In this document: piece by piece, positions 47,127 through 56,871 of the stretch
How the letters are laid out: the number at the start of each line of letters is the position of its first letter
Numbering within the stretch: the stretch's first letter is position 1
Assembly (NCBI RefSeq): GCF_000719775.1
Contig: NZ_JOHR01000009.1
Span: 62,001 to 126,000 of the forward strand
Direction: 5' to 3'
Length of the DNA stretch: 64,000 nt
From: Streptomyces sp. NRRL F-5135
GTDB taxonomy: Bacteria; Actinomycetota; Actinomycetes; Streptomycetales; Streptomycetaceae
Program-made: the position numbers and the translations under genes
The notes under the pieces: generated by a model
Told to the model about the DNA's origin: nothing
The model's database searches: none
What the model saw: only the letters and a program-made list of their open reading frames with translations

Positions 47127-50100
47127 CCGCCCTCCCCAGCCCCGCGCCCGGCCGGTGGCGTCCCCTGCGCATCGGGCTCGTCGACCTCTTCCACTACGAC
47201 GCGGAGGAGTTCTGGTTCCGCGACGGCCGGCTGCTGCTCCGGGGCAACAACGGCACCGGCAAGTCGAAGGTGCTGGCCCTCACCCTGCCCTTCCTGCTGG
47301 ACGGCGACCTGTCGGCCCGCCGGGTCGAGCCCGACGGCGACCCGGGCAAACGGATGGAGTGGAACCTGCTGCTCGGCGGCGAGCACCCCCATCCCGAGCG
47401 GCTGGGCTACACCTGGATCGAGTTCGGGCGGCTCGACGAGGCGACGGGGCAGGCTCATTTCCGCACTCTGGTCTGCGGATTGAAGGCGGTCGGCGGGCGC
47501 GGCATCGCCCGCCACTGGTTCGCGGTCACCGAGCAGCGGATCGGCGCCGGCCTGAGTCTCCTCGACGCCACCGGGACCCCGCTGTCCCGGGACCGGTTCG
47601 CGGAGGCGGTCGCCGGGCGGGGCATGGTGTACGACACGGCGAAGGCCTACCGCAGAGCGGTCGACGAGGCGCTGTTCGGCCTGGGTGAACGCCGGTACGC
47701 GGCGCTGGTGGACCTGCTGATCCAGCTGCGCCAGCCGCAGTTGTCCAAGCGTCCCAACGAGGCGGCACTGTCCCGCGCGCTGACGGAGGCGCTGCCGCCG
47801 CTGGACCAGGCGGTGATCGCCGACGTCGCGGAGGCGTTCCGCTCGCTGGACGAGGAGAAGGAGGAGCTGCGGGCGGCGACGGAGGCCGAGCGCGCGTCGT
47901 CGGCGTTCCTCGACCACTACCGGCGTTACGCGCGGATGGCGGCGCGGCGCAGGGCCCGGTTGCCACGCAGCGAACACGCCCGTTACGAGCACCTCCAGCG
48001 CGAGCTGGGTGACGCACAGGCCCAGCGCCTGCACGCGGTCGAGGACCGGGAGGCGGCCGAGCGGCGGATCACGGAGCTGGACGAACGGGCCACCCGGCTG
48101 GCCGCGCAGGAGGCCGCCCTGCGCGCCGGGCCCGAGATGCGTGACGCGCGCGAGCTGGACCGGGCGGCGGCCGACGCCGGGCGTACGGCGCGGGAGCTGT
48201 CCCGGGTCGAGGACGACCGCCGACGGGCGGTCGAGGACCACACCCGGGCCACCGGCCGGCTCGGTACGGCGGAGAACCGGCTGGCCGCCGCCGAGCGGGC
48301 GCTGGCGGAGCTCCGGGACGCCCTGCGCGAGGCCGCCGCCGCGGCCCGGCTGCCCGAGGAGCCGCGTACGCCCGACGGGACAACCACCCGGGCGCCCCAC
48401 CGGACACCCGATCAGGAGACCGGCCAGGCGCCCGACCAGGAGACCGGCCAGGCGCCCGACCGGACGCCTGATGATCAGGCATCCCATCAGGCGTCCCATC
48501 GGACACCCGGCCAGGCACCCCACCAGGTACCCGACGAGGTCTCCGAGACCGAACTCCGCCGCCGGGCACGGGAGGCGACCGACCGCAGGCTGCGCACCAT
48601 CGAGCACTTGGAGACGCTGGCGACCCGCGCCGAACAGACGGAGGCCGAGCGCCGGGCCGCCCTCCGGCGCGCCGACGAGGCCGAGGAGGACGTCTCCCAC
48701 ACCGCGCGCCGCCGGGCGGAGGCGGCGGAACGCGTGCGCGGCGAGGCGAGCGCCTTCCTCTCCGCCGTACGGACGCACCTCACCGGCTGCGCCGAACTGG
48801 CGCTCCCCGACCTGCCCGGCCTGCTCGACGTGACGCAGGACTGGGTGCGCCGGCTGGACGGCCCGAACCCGGCCCGTACGGCGGCCGACGCCGCACACCG
48901 CGCGCTGACGGCCCGGCTGGCCGACGAGGCCGCCGTCCTGATGCAGCGGGCCTCCGTCACCCGGGAGCGGCGGGCCGGCACCCTGCGCGAGCTCACCGCT
49001 CTCGAAGAAGGGGGACAGCGAGGCCCCGAGGCACCCCGCACCCGCACCCCCGGGGCCAGGGACGACGCGGTCGGCGCGCCCCTGTGGCGGCTGGTCGACT
49101 TCCGTACGCATGTCACCGCGGCGGAACGCGCGGGCCTGGAGGCCGCGTTGGAGGCGTCCGGGCTCCTCGACGCCTGGGTACGCCCCGACGGCGCCGCGAT
49201 CAGCGCGGACACCCACGACGTCCTGCTCGCCCCCTCCGCCGCCGTCGGTGGCCCCAGCCTCGCCGACGCCCTGCGTCCGGCGGTCGACCACGGTGACCCG
49301 CGTGCCGTCGCCGTGGGGGAGAGCACGGTGGCGCGGGTGCTGGAGGCGATCGGGCTCTTCAGTGACGGCGGCTGGCAGAGCGGCACATGGGTGGCGACGG
49401 ACGGCCGGTTCCGGGTCGGGGAGCTGACCGGGAGCTGGGCCAAGGAGAGCGCCGAGTACGTGGGCGAGGGCGCCCGCGAGGAGGCCCGCCGGGCGAGGAT
49501 CGGCGCCGCGCGGGCCGAACTCGCCGGGCTGGAGGGTGAACTGGAGCACCTGACCGCCGCGCACCACACGGTGGCCGGGCGCCGGCGCGCCCTCGACGGT
49601 GAGCTCGCCGCCCTGCCCGACGACGACGCTCTCCGGCACGCCCACGCCCTGGCCTCGGCCGCGGCGGACGCGGCGCACCGGGCGGGCACCCGCCGCGGTG
49701 AACGCGCCACCGAACTGGCCGAGGCGGCCGGCAGGGCGGAGAAGGCGGCCGTGGAACTCACCACGGCGGCCGCGGACATGAACCTGCCCGCCGACCGCGC
49801 GGGCCTCGCCGCCGTACGCCAGGCCCTGGCCGACCACACCGCTCTCCTCGCGGCTCTCTGGCCCGCGCTGCGCGAACGGGGCGACGCCCTGCGAGCCGTG
49901 ACGGCCGAGCGGACGGAGGCCGGGCGGACCGACGCCCGGCTGGCGGAACTCACCGCGCGCGCCGGGGAGGCGGCCCGCGAGGCCGCCGCCGCGGACGCGC
50001 GCCACGCCACCCTGCGGTCCACCGTCGGCACGGCGGTCGCCGAACTCCAGCGGCGGCTGGCGGACACCGCGCGGGAGGCCCGGGAGTGCGTGGAGGAGCA

Positions 50101-51412
50101 GAAGCGCGCCAGGGGCGCGTACGGCGAGGCGGACCGGCGCGCCAGCCGCGCCGAGGGCCGCATCGACCGGCTCGGCGAGGACGTCACCGACGCCACGGCC
50201 GCCCGGGAGCGGGCCGTCGCCGCCCTCCAGCGGTTCGAGGCGACCGGGCTGCTCGCGGTCGCCCTGCCCGAGCTGCCGGTGCCGCGTACGGACGGCACGC
50301 CCTGGGCTGCCAGGCCGGCGATCACGCTGGCCCGGGCGATCGAGGCCGAACTCGCCTCGGTCGACGACTCGGACGGCGCCTGGGAGCGGGTGCAGAAGCG
50401 CCTCAGCGAGGAGTTCGGCAAGCTCCAGGACGCGCTGTCGCGGCACGGACACACCGCCTCCGCGCACCCGGGCGAGGACGGCATGCGGGTCACGATCGTC
50501 TACCAGGGGCGGGAGCGCGCCGTACCGGAACTCGCCGGGGCGCTGGCCGCCGAGGTGGGCGAACTGACCCGCATCCTGTCCGCCCACGAGCGCGAGGTCC
50601 TGGAGACCCACCTGATCACGGAGGTCGCCGGCACCCTCCAGGAGCTGATCGGCACCGCCGAGCGGCAGGTGCGCCTGATGAACGACGAGCTGGCGGAACG
50701 CCCGACCTCCACGGGCATGAGGCTGCGCCTGGTGTGGCGTGCCTCGCGCCAGGCCCCGCAGGGCCTCGCGCAGGCCCGGGAGCGGCTGCGCCAGTCGGCG
50801 GACGCCTGGTCGCCCGACGACCGGGCCGCCGTCGGTGAGTTCCTCCAGGCGCAGATCGCGCGCCGGCAGGCCGCCGACAGCGGGGGCAGCTGGCTGGAGG
50901 ACCTCACGGCGGCGCTCGACTACCGCGCCTGGCACGAGTTCGGCGTCGAACGCCACCAGCACGGCAAGTGGGTTCCCGCGACCGGTCCCGCCTCGGGCGG
51001 GGAACGGGTGCTCGCCGTGTCCGTACCGTTGTTCGCCGCCGCGTCCTCCCACTACGCGAGCGCGGCCGGGGAGCACGCCCCGCGCCTGGTGACGCTGGAC
51101 GAGGCGTTCGCGGGGGTGGACGACGACTCCCGCGCCAAGTGTCTGGGCCTGCTGCACGCGTTCGACCTGGATGTGGTGATGACCAGCGAGCGCGAGTGGG
51201 CCTGCTACCCGCAGGTCCCGGGGATCGCCATCGCCCAACTCTCGCGCGTGGACGACATCCCGGCGGTTCTCGTGACCCGCTGGGAGTGGGACGGTACGAG
51301 GCGGCTGCGCGGTACGGATCCCACGCCGGTGCCGGATCAGGAGCCGGAGCGGGGCCCGGATGGCGCCGGGACCGGTACCGGAGCGGGAGGTCAGGAGTCG
51401 CTGTGGACGTGA
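47123..51412 (+). CDS. jetC: Wadjet subunit JetC (MukB-like SMC ATPase)
   Basis: A 1429-residue SMC-type ATPase of the TIGR02680 family, the motor of the Wadjet complex, which extrudes DNA loops and presents circular plasmids to JetD. Walker A is LRGNNGTGKSKVLAL (about residues 45-59). Two long coiled-coil arms (about 240-560 and 740-1080) flank a hinge-like globular part (about 650-730, PLWRLVDFRTHVTAAERAGL). At the C-terminus are the signature ASGGERVLAVSVPLFAA and Walker B RLVTLDEAFAGVDDDS. A repeat-coded linker of about 45 residues (430-475) interrupts the first coil. The start is TTG 47123, overlapping the jetB stop (TTGA). Confidence 0.92.
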   Translation: MTALPSPAPGRWRPLRIGLVDLFHYDAEEFWFRDGRLLLRGNNGTGKSKVLALTLPFLLDGDLSARRVEPDGDPGKRMEWNLLLGGEHPHPERLGYTWIEFGRLDEATGQAHFRTLVCGLKAVGGRGIARHWFAVTEQRIGAGLSLLDATGTPLSRDRFAEAVAGRGMVYDTAKAYRRAVDEALFGLGERRYAALVDLLIQLRQPQLSKRPNEAALSRALTEALPPLDQAVIADVAEAFRSLDEEKEELRAATEAERASSAFLDHYRRYARMAARRRARLPRSEHARYEHLQRELGDAQAQRLHAVEDREAAERRITELDERATRLAAQEAALRAGPEMRDARELDRAAADAGRTARELSRVEDDRRRAVEDHTRATGRLGTAENRLAAAERALAELRDALREAAAAARLPEEPRTPDGTTTRAPHRTPDQETGQAPDQETGQAPDRTPDDQASHQASHRTPGQAPHQVPDEVSETELRRRAREATDRRLRTIEHLETLATRAEQTEAERRAALRRADEAEEDVSHTARRRAEAAERVRGEASAFLSAVRTHLTGCAELALPDLPGLLDVTQDWVRRLDGPNPARTAADAAHRALTARLADEAAVLMQRASVTRERRAGTLRELTALEEGGQRGPEAPRTRTPGARDDAVGAPLWRLVDFRTHVTAAERAGLEAALEASGLLDAWVRPDGAAISADTHDVLLAPSAAVGGPSLADALRPAVDHGDPRAVAVGESTVARVLEAIGLFSDGGWQSGTWVATDGRFRVGELTGSWAKESAEYVGEGAREEARRARIGAARAELAGLEGELEHLTAAHHTVAGRRRALDGELAALPDDDALRHAHALASAAADAAHRAGTRRGERATELAEAAGRAEKAAVELTTAAADMNLPADRAGLAAVRQALADHTALLAALWPALRERGDALRAVTAERTEAGRTDARLAELTARAGEAAREAAAADARHATLRSTVGTAVAELQRRLADTAREARECVEEQKRARGAYGEADRRASRAEGRIDRLGEDVTDATAARERAVAALQRFEATGLLAVALPELPVPRTDGTPWAARPAITLARAIEAELASVDDSDGAWERVQKRLSEEFGKLQDALSRHGHTASAHPGEDGMRVTIVYQGRERAVPELAGALAAEVGELTRILSAHEREVLETHLITEVAGTLQELIGTAERQVRLMNDELAERPTSTGMRLRLVWRASRQAPQGLAQARERLRQSADAWSPDDRAAVGEFLQAQIARRQAADSGGSWLEDLTAALDYRAWHEFGVERHQHGKWVPATGPASGGERVLAVSVPLFAAASSHYASAAGEHAPRLVTLDEAFAGVDDDSRAKCLGLLHAFDLDVVMTSEREWACYPQVPGIAIAQLSRVDDIPAVLVTRWEWDGTRRLRGTDPTPVPDQEPERGPDGAGTGTGAGGQESLWT
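48413..48460. repeat. 24-bp tandem repeat inside jetC
   Basis: Two perfect copies of a 24-bp unit (caggagaccggccaggcgcc plus cgac) at 48413-48436 and 48437-48460, continued by degenerate copies to about 48540. Encodes QETGQAPD units in the coiled coil. Confidence 0.85.
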
Positions 51413-52962
51413 ACGGCGGCGGGAACGACGATGCGCGCGCAACCCCCCTGACGGCCCTGCCGGCCCCGAAAGCCCCGTCAGTCCCGGCAGCTCCGGCACA
51501 CATAACGGGTGAGTCGACTACGACGCCGGCACCCGGCGTCGTAGTCGACACGGACCGGCTCGTACGGCTGCTCGGCCGTCCCGAACTGTCCTGGCTCGTG
51601 GACCGGATCCGGGACCGGATGGCACGCGGCCGGCCGCTCACCGGCGTCCTCACCCTGAGCGCGCCGCGACAGACCCAGCGAGAGGCGGTGGAACGCCTGT
51701 TGGGCCGGGCTCCGCGGGGCGGTCGCTCGCTGACGGTCCGCCTCGACGCGCTGGACGGCGTCCTGCGTCACTCCGGCATCAGCCCGCAGGGGCTCGCCGC
51801 CGCCGTGGTCGCTCTCACGGGCCCGGTACGGCCGCTCGCCGAAGAACGGGAGGCGGAGGACAGGGAGTGGGAAGAGGCGTACGCGCCGCTCTCAGCGCTC
51901 GGCCCCGCGTACACCGACTGGATCCGCCGGATACGCCGGGACGGGCTCGTACGGCGGCTGGCCCGTTCCCCGGGCGCCGCCGGGCCGCTGCTGCGCGATA
52001 CGGCGAGGGTCCTACGGGCCCTGCCGGCCGCGCCTCCGACCTCCCTGGCCGCCTTCGCCGCGCGGGTACTGGGCCGCTCCCACGCGCTGGACGACGGTAC
52101 GCCCCTGGCCACGCTGGTGCTGTCCGCGATCCGCGCGCTCGGCGGCTTCCCGGACGGCACGGGAGCCGAGTGGCGCAGGGAGGCGTGGGCCTCGGCCGGC
52201 CTGCTCAAGGACGATCTCTCGTCGACGGTGCTCGTGCTCAACGTGCGCGGTACGCCCGTACTGGACGCGATGGCGGACGCGGGCGAACCGGCCGTCCTCA
52301 CGCTGCGCCACCTGGCCCGCCACCTCACGGGTCCGGGCCAGGGCCCGACCGAGGGGGCCCGCGCAACCGGCGGCGCTCAGGTGCCGGAAGACGTTCGCGC
52401 GACGGAAGACGTTCGCGCGACGGATGGCGTACGCGTGACGGATGGCGTACGCGCGACAGGCGGCGTGCCCGTGAGCGACGGCGTACGCGTGACGGACGGC
52501 GCGCCCGTGACGACAGACGTGTACGTGTGCGAGAACCCCGCCGTGCTCTCCGCCGCCGCCGACGCGTACGGTCCGGCCTGTCCGCCCCTGGTGTGTCTCC
52601 AGGGCCAGCCATCGGCCGCCGCGCTCGTCCTGCTGCGGCACCTGTCCCACGGGGGAGTCCACGGCGGAGCCCACGGAGGAGCCACGCTCCACTACCACGG
52701 TGACTTCGACTGGGGCGGGCTGCGGATCGCCACCGCGCTGCGGCGTGCCGTGCCCTGGACGCCGTGGCGCTACGGCGCCACCGACTACCGCGCGGCCGCC
52801 GCCGCGACGCCCGGCCCCGACCGGCTGTCGGGCCCGCCCGCCGAGTCCGCCTGGGATCCCTCCCTGGCCGCCGCCCTCACCGAACTCGGCGTCCGGGTGG
52901 AGGAGGAATCGGTACTGGACGATCTGCTCGGCGACCTCGGCCGGCCGACGACACGACCGTGA
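51403..52962 (+). CDS. jetD: Wadjet nuclease subunit JetD (DUF3323/DUF2399, Toprim-like)
   Basis: A 519-residue effector nuclease of the Wadjet system, related to topoisomerase VI A subunits. The N-terminal domain (about 50-300) includes LSWLVDRIRDRMARGRPLTG and LDGVLRHSGISPQGLAAAVV. The C-terminal DUF2399 Toprim-like domain starts at VYVCENPAVLSAAAD (catalytic Glu) and has LHYHGDFDWGGLRIATAL (the DxD pair). Between them a 7-unit, 18-bp tandem repeat codes a VRxTDG linker. GTG 51403 has CAGGAG 5 nt upstream; GTG 51409 (GTGA overlap) is an alternative. All catalytic motifs look intact. Confidence 0.88.
   Translation: MDVNGGGNDDARATPLTALPAPKAPSVPAAPAHITGESTTTPAPGVVVDTDRLVRLLGRPELSWLVDRIRDRMARGRPLTGVLTLSAPRQTQREAVERLLGRAPRGGRSLTVRLDALDGVLRHSGISPQGLAAAVVALTGPVRPLAEEREAEDREWEEAYAPLSALGPAYTDWIRRIRRDGLVRRLARSPGAAGPLLRDTARVLRALPAAPPTSLAAFAARVLGRSHALDDGTPLATLVLSAIRALGGFPDGTGAEWRREAWASAGLLKDDLSSTVLVLNVRGTPVLDAMADAGEPAVLTLRHLARHLTGPGQGPTEGARATGGAQVPEDVRATEDVRATDGVRVTDGVRATGGVPVSDGVRVTDGAPVTTDVYVCENPAVLSAAADAYGPACPPLVCLQGQPSAAALVLLRHLSHGGVHGGAHGGATLHYHGDFDWGGLRIATALRRAVPWTPWRYGATDYRAAAAATPGPDRLSGPPAESAWDPSLAAALTELGVRVEEESVLDDLLGDLGRPTTRP
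52390..52515. repeat. 18-bp tandem repeat, 7 units, inside jetD
   Basis: Seven in-frame units of 18 bp, e.g. gacgttcgcgcgacggat and ggcgtacgcgtgacggat, with third-position and some second-position changes. They code ATEDVR / VTDGVR-like hexapeptides. Confidence 0.9.
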
Positions 52963-53000
52963 CGTGGGGCCCGTGACGTGGGGCCCACCGTGAAACGGCG

Positions 53001-55247
53001 TCATCCGTTTCCGCCGGACACCGTCACGTACTGCTCCCGCACCTCCCGGTACCGCATCAGCTCCGCGGCGATCGGATCGAGCACCCGCGCCCGTCCGCAC
53101 CCCGCCGCCGCCTCGCGCAGCCGCCGCTCGGCGTCCTGCCCGTACCGCCGTGCCGGCCCCCTGGCCGCCGCGCCGCAGGCCCACTCGACGAGCGGTCCGC
53201 CGACGATTCCGGCGGACATCACCAGCACGGGCGGCAGGAGCCCCGGTTCCAGGACGCCGAAGATCTGGCCGACCAGCCAGAGCGCGCCGAAGATCTGGAG
53301 CAGCGTCATCGACGCCTGGGCCAGGACGGCGGCCGGCCACCAGGCGGGCCGTGGCGGCCGGCCGTCCGGCGCGCCCGCGGGCGCCGCCGCTCTCGCCGCC
53401 AGTTCGTCCAGTGTCTCGGACAGCCCTTCGGCGCCCCGTACCGCCGCCTCGCGCACGGAGTGTGCCCACGGCGCGGGCAGCCCCGCGGACGCCTCCTCGG
53501 CCACCGTGCGCACGGCCTGCTCCACCCGCTGCCGCGCCGTCAGTTCCTCCTCCACGACCGCCGGGGCCTTCGGGGGCCGGCCGCCGGGCACGCGGGACCG
53601 CTCGTAGAAGCGCCACAGCCGCAGCCACGGTGTCCCGCAGGCGCGGCCGGCGTTCCTGCGCCATTCGCGTTCCGCCGCCTCACCCGCCGCCACCGCGCCG
53701 ACGGCCCGGGCCAGCCGCTCCAGGAACTGTTCCCGGGACCGTTCCCCGAGTCCGGCCCGTCCCTCGGCGACATAGGCGGGCCGGAGCCGTGCCGCCGCCG
53801 CGTCCACGTCGGCGGAGAGCCGCCGGGCGGGGGCGGCGCGCTCCTGGACGAATCGCGCGAGCAGTTCCCGCAGCTCGCCCACGCCCTGCCCGGTCAGCGC
53901 GGACAGTCCGAACACCGTGGCTCCGGGCTCGCCGTGCTCGCCGAGGGCCATCCCGTCCTCGTCGAGCAGCCGGCGCAGGTCGTCCAGCACCTGGTCGGCG
54001 GCCTCACCGGGAAGCCGGTCGATCTGGTTGAGCACGACGAAGGTGACCTCGGCATGCCCGGCGAACGGGCGCAGATAGCGCTCGTGCAGCGCCGCGTCGG
54101 CGTACTTCTCGGGATCCACGACCCAGATCACGGCGTCGACCAGCGCGAGCACCCGGTCCACCTGCTCGCGGTGGCGGGCCAGCGCCGAGTCGTGGTCGGG
54201 GAGGTCGACGAGGACCAGGCCGTGCAGCTCCTCGGCACCGTCCCCGCCCGCGAGCGGCTTGCGCCGCAGCCGCCCGGGGATGGCGAGCCGGTCGAGCAGT
54301 CCCGCGGCCCCGTCGGACCAGGTGCAGGCGATGGGTGCGGAGGTGGTGGGCCTGCGCAGGCCGGTCTCCGAGATGGGCACGCCCGCGATCGCGTTGAACA
54401 GCGTCGACTTGCCGCTGCCGGTGGCCCCCGCGATGGCGACGACGGTGTGCCGTGAGGACAGCCGCTGCCGGGCGGACGCCTCGTCCAGGACCCGGCCCGC
54501 CTCGGCGAGGATGGCGCCGTCGAGGCGGGCCCTGGACAGTCCCACCAGTTCGCCGAGCGCGTCGAGACGGGCCCGCAGCGGGCCTTCGTACGTCCCGCCG
54601 ATGGGCGTGTGCGCGTCGGCCCGGCCGTCACGCGGCCGCTCCGCCCGCCGCGTTCCCCCGAGGACGGCCAGGTCCCCGCCGTCGTCGGTCATGACCGCCC
54701 GCGGGGGTACGCGGCGGGCGATGAGCCCGTCGTTCCAGGAGCCGGTGGAGAAGGAGACGGGCTCAGGGGCAAGGCCCTCATCGGCCGGTACCGGGCCGAA
54801 TGAGGCGCCGGATCCGGGCGTGGCGACTGGCCCGGGTGGGGCGCCGGATCCGGATGGGGCGCTGGAGCCGGGCGAGGCGCCGGATGCGGCTGGGACCACG
54901 GGTCCGGCGGGGGCGACAGGCACGGCAGGAGCGACAGGCACGGCGGGGGCGACAGGCACGGCGGGAGCAACAGGTCCGGCGGGAGCAACAGGTCCGGCGG
55001 GCACGGGGCGCGCGCCGTCCTGTACGCCACCGGGTCGGCCACCGGCGCCGGAACCACCCTCCCTGCCCACGGCGGGGCGTGGCGGCGCCCCCTTCGTTCC
55101 CACCTCACGGACCTTTCCGGCCTCACTGATCTCACTGATCTTTCCGGCCTCACGGACCTCACAGACCTCTTCGGCCCCTCCGGCATCCCCGGCCTCCGGG
55201 GTCTTCGCGCCGCCGTCATCCACGGCGGCGGAGGACGTGTGCGTCAT
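53001..55247 (-). CDS. dynB: Dynamin-like membrane GTPase, probable DynB
   Basis: A 748-residue YfjP-type dynamin-like GTPase. A disordered, Pro/Ala/Val-repeat N-terminus (about 1-200) precedes the GTPase domain (about 215-420): P-loop GATGSGKSTLFNAIAG, LVDLPDHDS (G3) and LNQID (G4, NQID). A helical stalk follows and two membrane helices (about 635-685, LLQIFGALWLVGQIFGVL). In Streptomyces, DynA and DynB form a coupled pair that stabilises FtsZ rings in sporulation septa; DynB is the membrane-embedded one. The name is by family and operon layout. It starts 7 bp behind the upstream GTPase gene. Convergent with jetD. Confidence 0.75.
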   Translation of the reverse strand: MTHTSSAAVDDGGAKTPEAGDAGGAEEVCEVREAGKISEISEAGKVREVGTKGAPPRPAVGREGGSGAGGRPGGVQDGARPVPAGPVAPAGPVAPAVPVAPAVPVAPAVPVAPAGPVVPAASGASPGSSAPSGSGAPPGPVATPGSGASFGPVPADEGLAPEPVSFSTGSWNDGLIARRVPPRAVMTDDGGDLAVLGGTRRAERPRDGRADAHTPIGGTYEGPLRARLDALGELVGLSRARLDGAILAEAGRVLDEASARQRLSSRHTVVAIAGATGSGKSTLFNAIAGVPISETGLRRPTTSAPIACTWSDGAAGLLDRLAIPGRLRRKPLAGGDGAEELHGLVLVDLPDHDSALARHREQVDRVLALVDAVIWVVDPEKYADAALHERYLRPFAGHAEVTFVVLNQIDRLPGEAADQVLDDLRRLLDEDGMALGEHGEPGATVFGLSALTGQGVGELRELLARFVQERAAPARRLSADVDAAAARLRPAYVAEGRAGLGERSREQFLERLARAVGAVAAGEAAEREWRRNAGRACGTPWLRLWRFYERSRVPGGRPPKAPAVVEEELTARQRVEQAVRTVAEEASAGLPAPWAHSVREAAVRGAEGLSETLDELAARAAAPAGAPDGRPPRPAWWPAAVLAQASMTLLQIFGALWLVGQIFGVLEPGLLPPVLVMSAGIVGGPLVEWACGAAARGPARRYGQDAERRLREAAAGCGRARVLDPIAAELMRYREVREQYVTVSGGNG
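54913..55001. repeat. 18-bp tandem repeat, 5 units, in the dynB-like gene
   Basis: Units such as gcgacaggcacggcgggg (54913-54930, 54931-54948, 54949-54966, 54967-54984, 54985-55001). On the minus strand they encode VPVAPA/GPVAPA units in the disordered N-terminus. Confidence 0.9.
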
Positions 55248-55254
55248 CCGGCTC

Positions 55255-56871
55255 TCACCTCTCCTTCTGTACGACGGACAGCGCGGCGATCAGCTCGGCC
55301 TGTGACTCGGGGGTCACGCCGAGCGCGTCGAGGGGCGCCAGCCGCCGGTCGCGTTCCGTGTGCAGCACCCGGTCGATGTACGCGGTCACCAGCTCGCCGC
55401 CCCGGTCACGCAGCCGTACCGCCGCCCGGACGCCGATACGCTCCGCGAGCCGCTGCCCCGCCTGCCGTGCCCGCCTGCCGCCGAGCAGGGACGCGGCGAG
55501 CAGCGCGGCCACGGTCTCGGGGTCGGGCGCGGGGGTCCGCTCCAGCTGCCGTACCTCCTCCTCGGCCAGTTCCTCCAGGACCCGGCGCCAGCGGCGGACG
55601 GCCATCCCGACCCGTTCCGGCGACTCGCCGTCGGGCCCGGGGCCGCCGAGGACGCGGGCCGCGGCTTCGCCCTCGCAGGCCGCGGCCAGCCGCTCGTCCG
55701 CGGCGGCGACCGCGCACTGCAACAGCGCGCCGAGGCTCTCCACCAGCGAGTCCAGCAGCTCGCGCGCGGTGCTGTCCCTCGGGAAGGCCCGCCAGCGGGT
55801 CCGGGCGTCCCCTGCCAGTACGGCCCCCTGCTGGAGCTGGCGGCGCACCCGCTCGCCCTCGGCCGCGTACGCCTCCTCCACCGCGCCCGTCAGGCGTACG
55901 GCGGCGGCGTACTGCGCCGAGACGGCCCCGGCGAGCTCGGGCATCCGTACCCGCAGCGAGTCCATGACGCCGGCGGCGGTCCGTACGACGGCCTGCTGGC
56001 GGGCGGCCGGGTCCTGGACGCGGTGCGCGAGCCAGGCGAACAGCGGCGCCACGGCGGTGGTGGGCAGCAGCCCGGTCCCGCCGCCGGCCGACTCGGGCAG
56101 TTCCGGGATGGTGAAGCGGGGCACGTCACCGAGGCCCGCCCGGCGCAGCAGCGCGCCGTACTGCCGCGACACCTCGTCGATCACCTGGTGCGGCACCCGG
56201 TCGAGCACGGTGACGAGCGTGGCGTCGTACTCCTTCGCGGTACGCAGCAGGTGCCACGGCACGGCGTCCGCGTAGCGGGAGGCGGTCGTCACCATCACCC
56301 ACACGTCGGCGGCGCAGATCAACTCGGCCGCCAGCAGCCGGTTGTCCACGACGAGCGAGTCGATGTCCGGGGCGTCGAGCAGGGCCAGCCCGCGGGGCAG
56401 GGCGGCGGCGGTCTCGACGCGCAGCGCGTTCTTCTCCGCCTCCTCCGCGCCGTGCCCGCCCGCCCCCTCGGCCGCCTCGTCATCTTCCTGCTGGGGCAAC
56501 CAGACGCGGGTGAGGTGCGGCAGTACCCGCATCCCGGCGAACCAGTGGTGGTCCTCGGGGTGGCAGACGAGAACGGGCGTCCGGGTGGTCGGCCGCAGCA
56601 CCCCCGCCTCACTGACCCGCCGTCCCACAAGGGAGTTGACGAGCGTGGACTTTCCGGCCCCGGTGGACCCGCCGACGACCGCGAGGAGGGGCGCCTCGGG
56701 GTCCCTGAGCCTCGGCAGCAGATAGTCGTCGAGCTGTGCGAGCAGCTCGGTCCTGGTCTGTCGAGCACGCGGAGCCCCGGGAAGCGGCAAGGGAAGACGC
56801 ACGGCCGCGACACGGTCGCGCAGTGCGGAAAGTGCGTCGATCAGCTGAGGCCGTACGTCCAAGGTCACCAC
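55255..56871 (-). CDS. dynA: Dynamin-like GTPase, probable DynA
   Basis: A 538-residue dynamin-family GTPase. P-loop [19 protein letters not shown] (about residues 65-83), switch segment [15 protein letters not shown]3 [11 protein letters not shown], and a G4-like VLDRVP in place of the usual NKxD. The C-terminal helical part (about 290-538) has no clear membrane helix, so it would rely on its partner downstream. First gene of the two-gene dynamin operon (7-bp gap), consistent with DynA of Streptomyces. The start GTG/ATG at 56871. Confidence 0.75.
   Translation of the reverse strand: MVTLDVRPQLIDALSALRDRVAAVRLPLPLPGAPRARQTRTELLAQLDDYLLPRLRDPEAPLLAVVGGSTGAGKSTLVNSLVGRRVSEAGVLRPTTRTPVLVCHPEDHHWFAGMRVLPHLTRVWLPQQEDDEAAEGAGGHGAEEAEKNALRVETAAALPRGLALLDAPDIDSLVVDNRLLAAELICAADVWVMVTTASRYADAVPWHLLRTAKEYDATLVTVLDRVPHQVIDEVSRQYGALLRRAGLGDVPRFTIPELPESAGGGTGLLPTTAVAPLFAWLAHRVQDPAARQQAVVRTAAGVMDSLRVRMPELAGAVSAQYAAAVRLTGAVEEAYAAEGERVRRQLQQGAVLAGDARTRWRAFPRDSTARELLDSLVESLGALLQCAVAAADERLAAACEGEAAARVLGGPGPDGESPERVGMAVRRWRRVLEELAEEEVRQLERTPAPDPETVAALLAASLLGGRRARQAGQRLAERIGVRAAVRLRDRGGELVTAYIDRVLHTERDRRLAPLDALGVTPESQAELIAALSVVQKER

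Noticed and set aside
46571..51499. A 1642-codon open frame on the minus strand
   Set aside because: It is antisense to jetB/jetC, has no homology and shows shadow-frame composition; jetC has Walker A, signature and Walker B on the plus strand.
52390..52515. Regularly spaced short repeats as a possible CRISPR array
   Set aside because: The 18-bp units are directly adjacent without spacers and keep the jetD reading frame.
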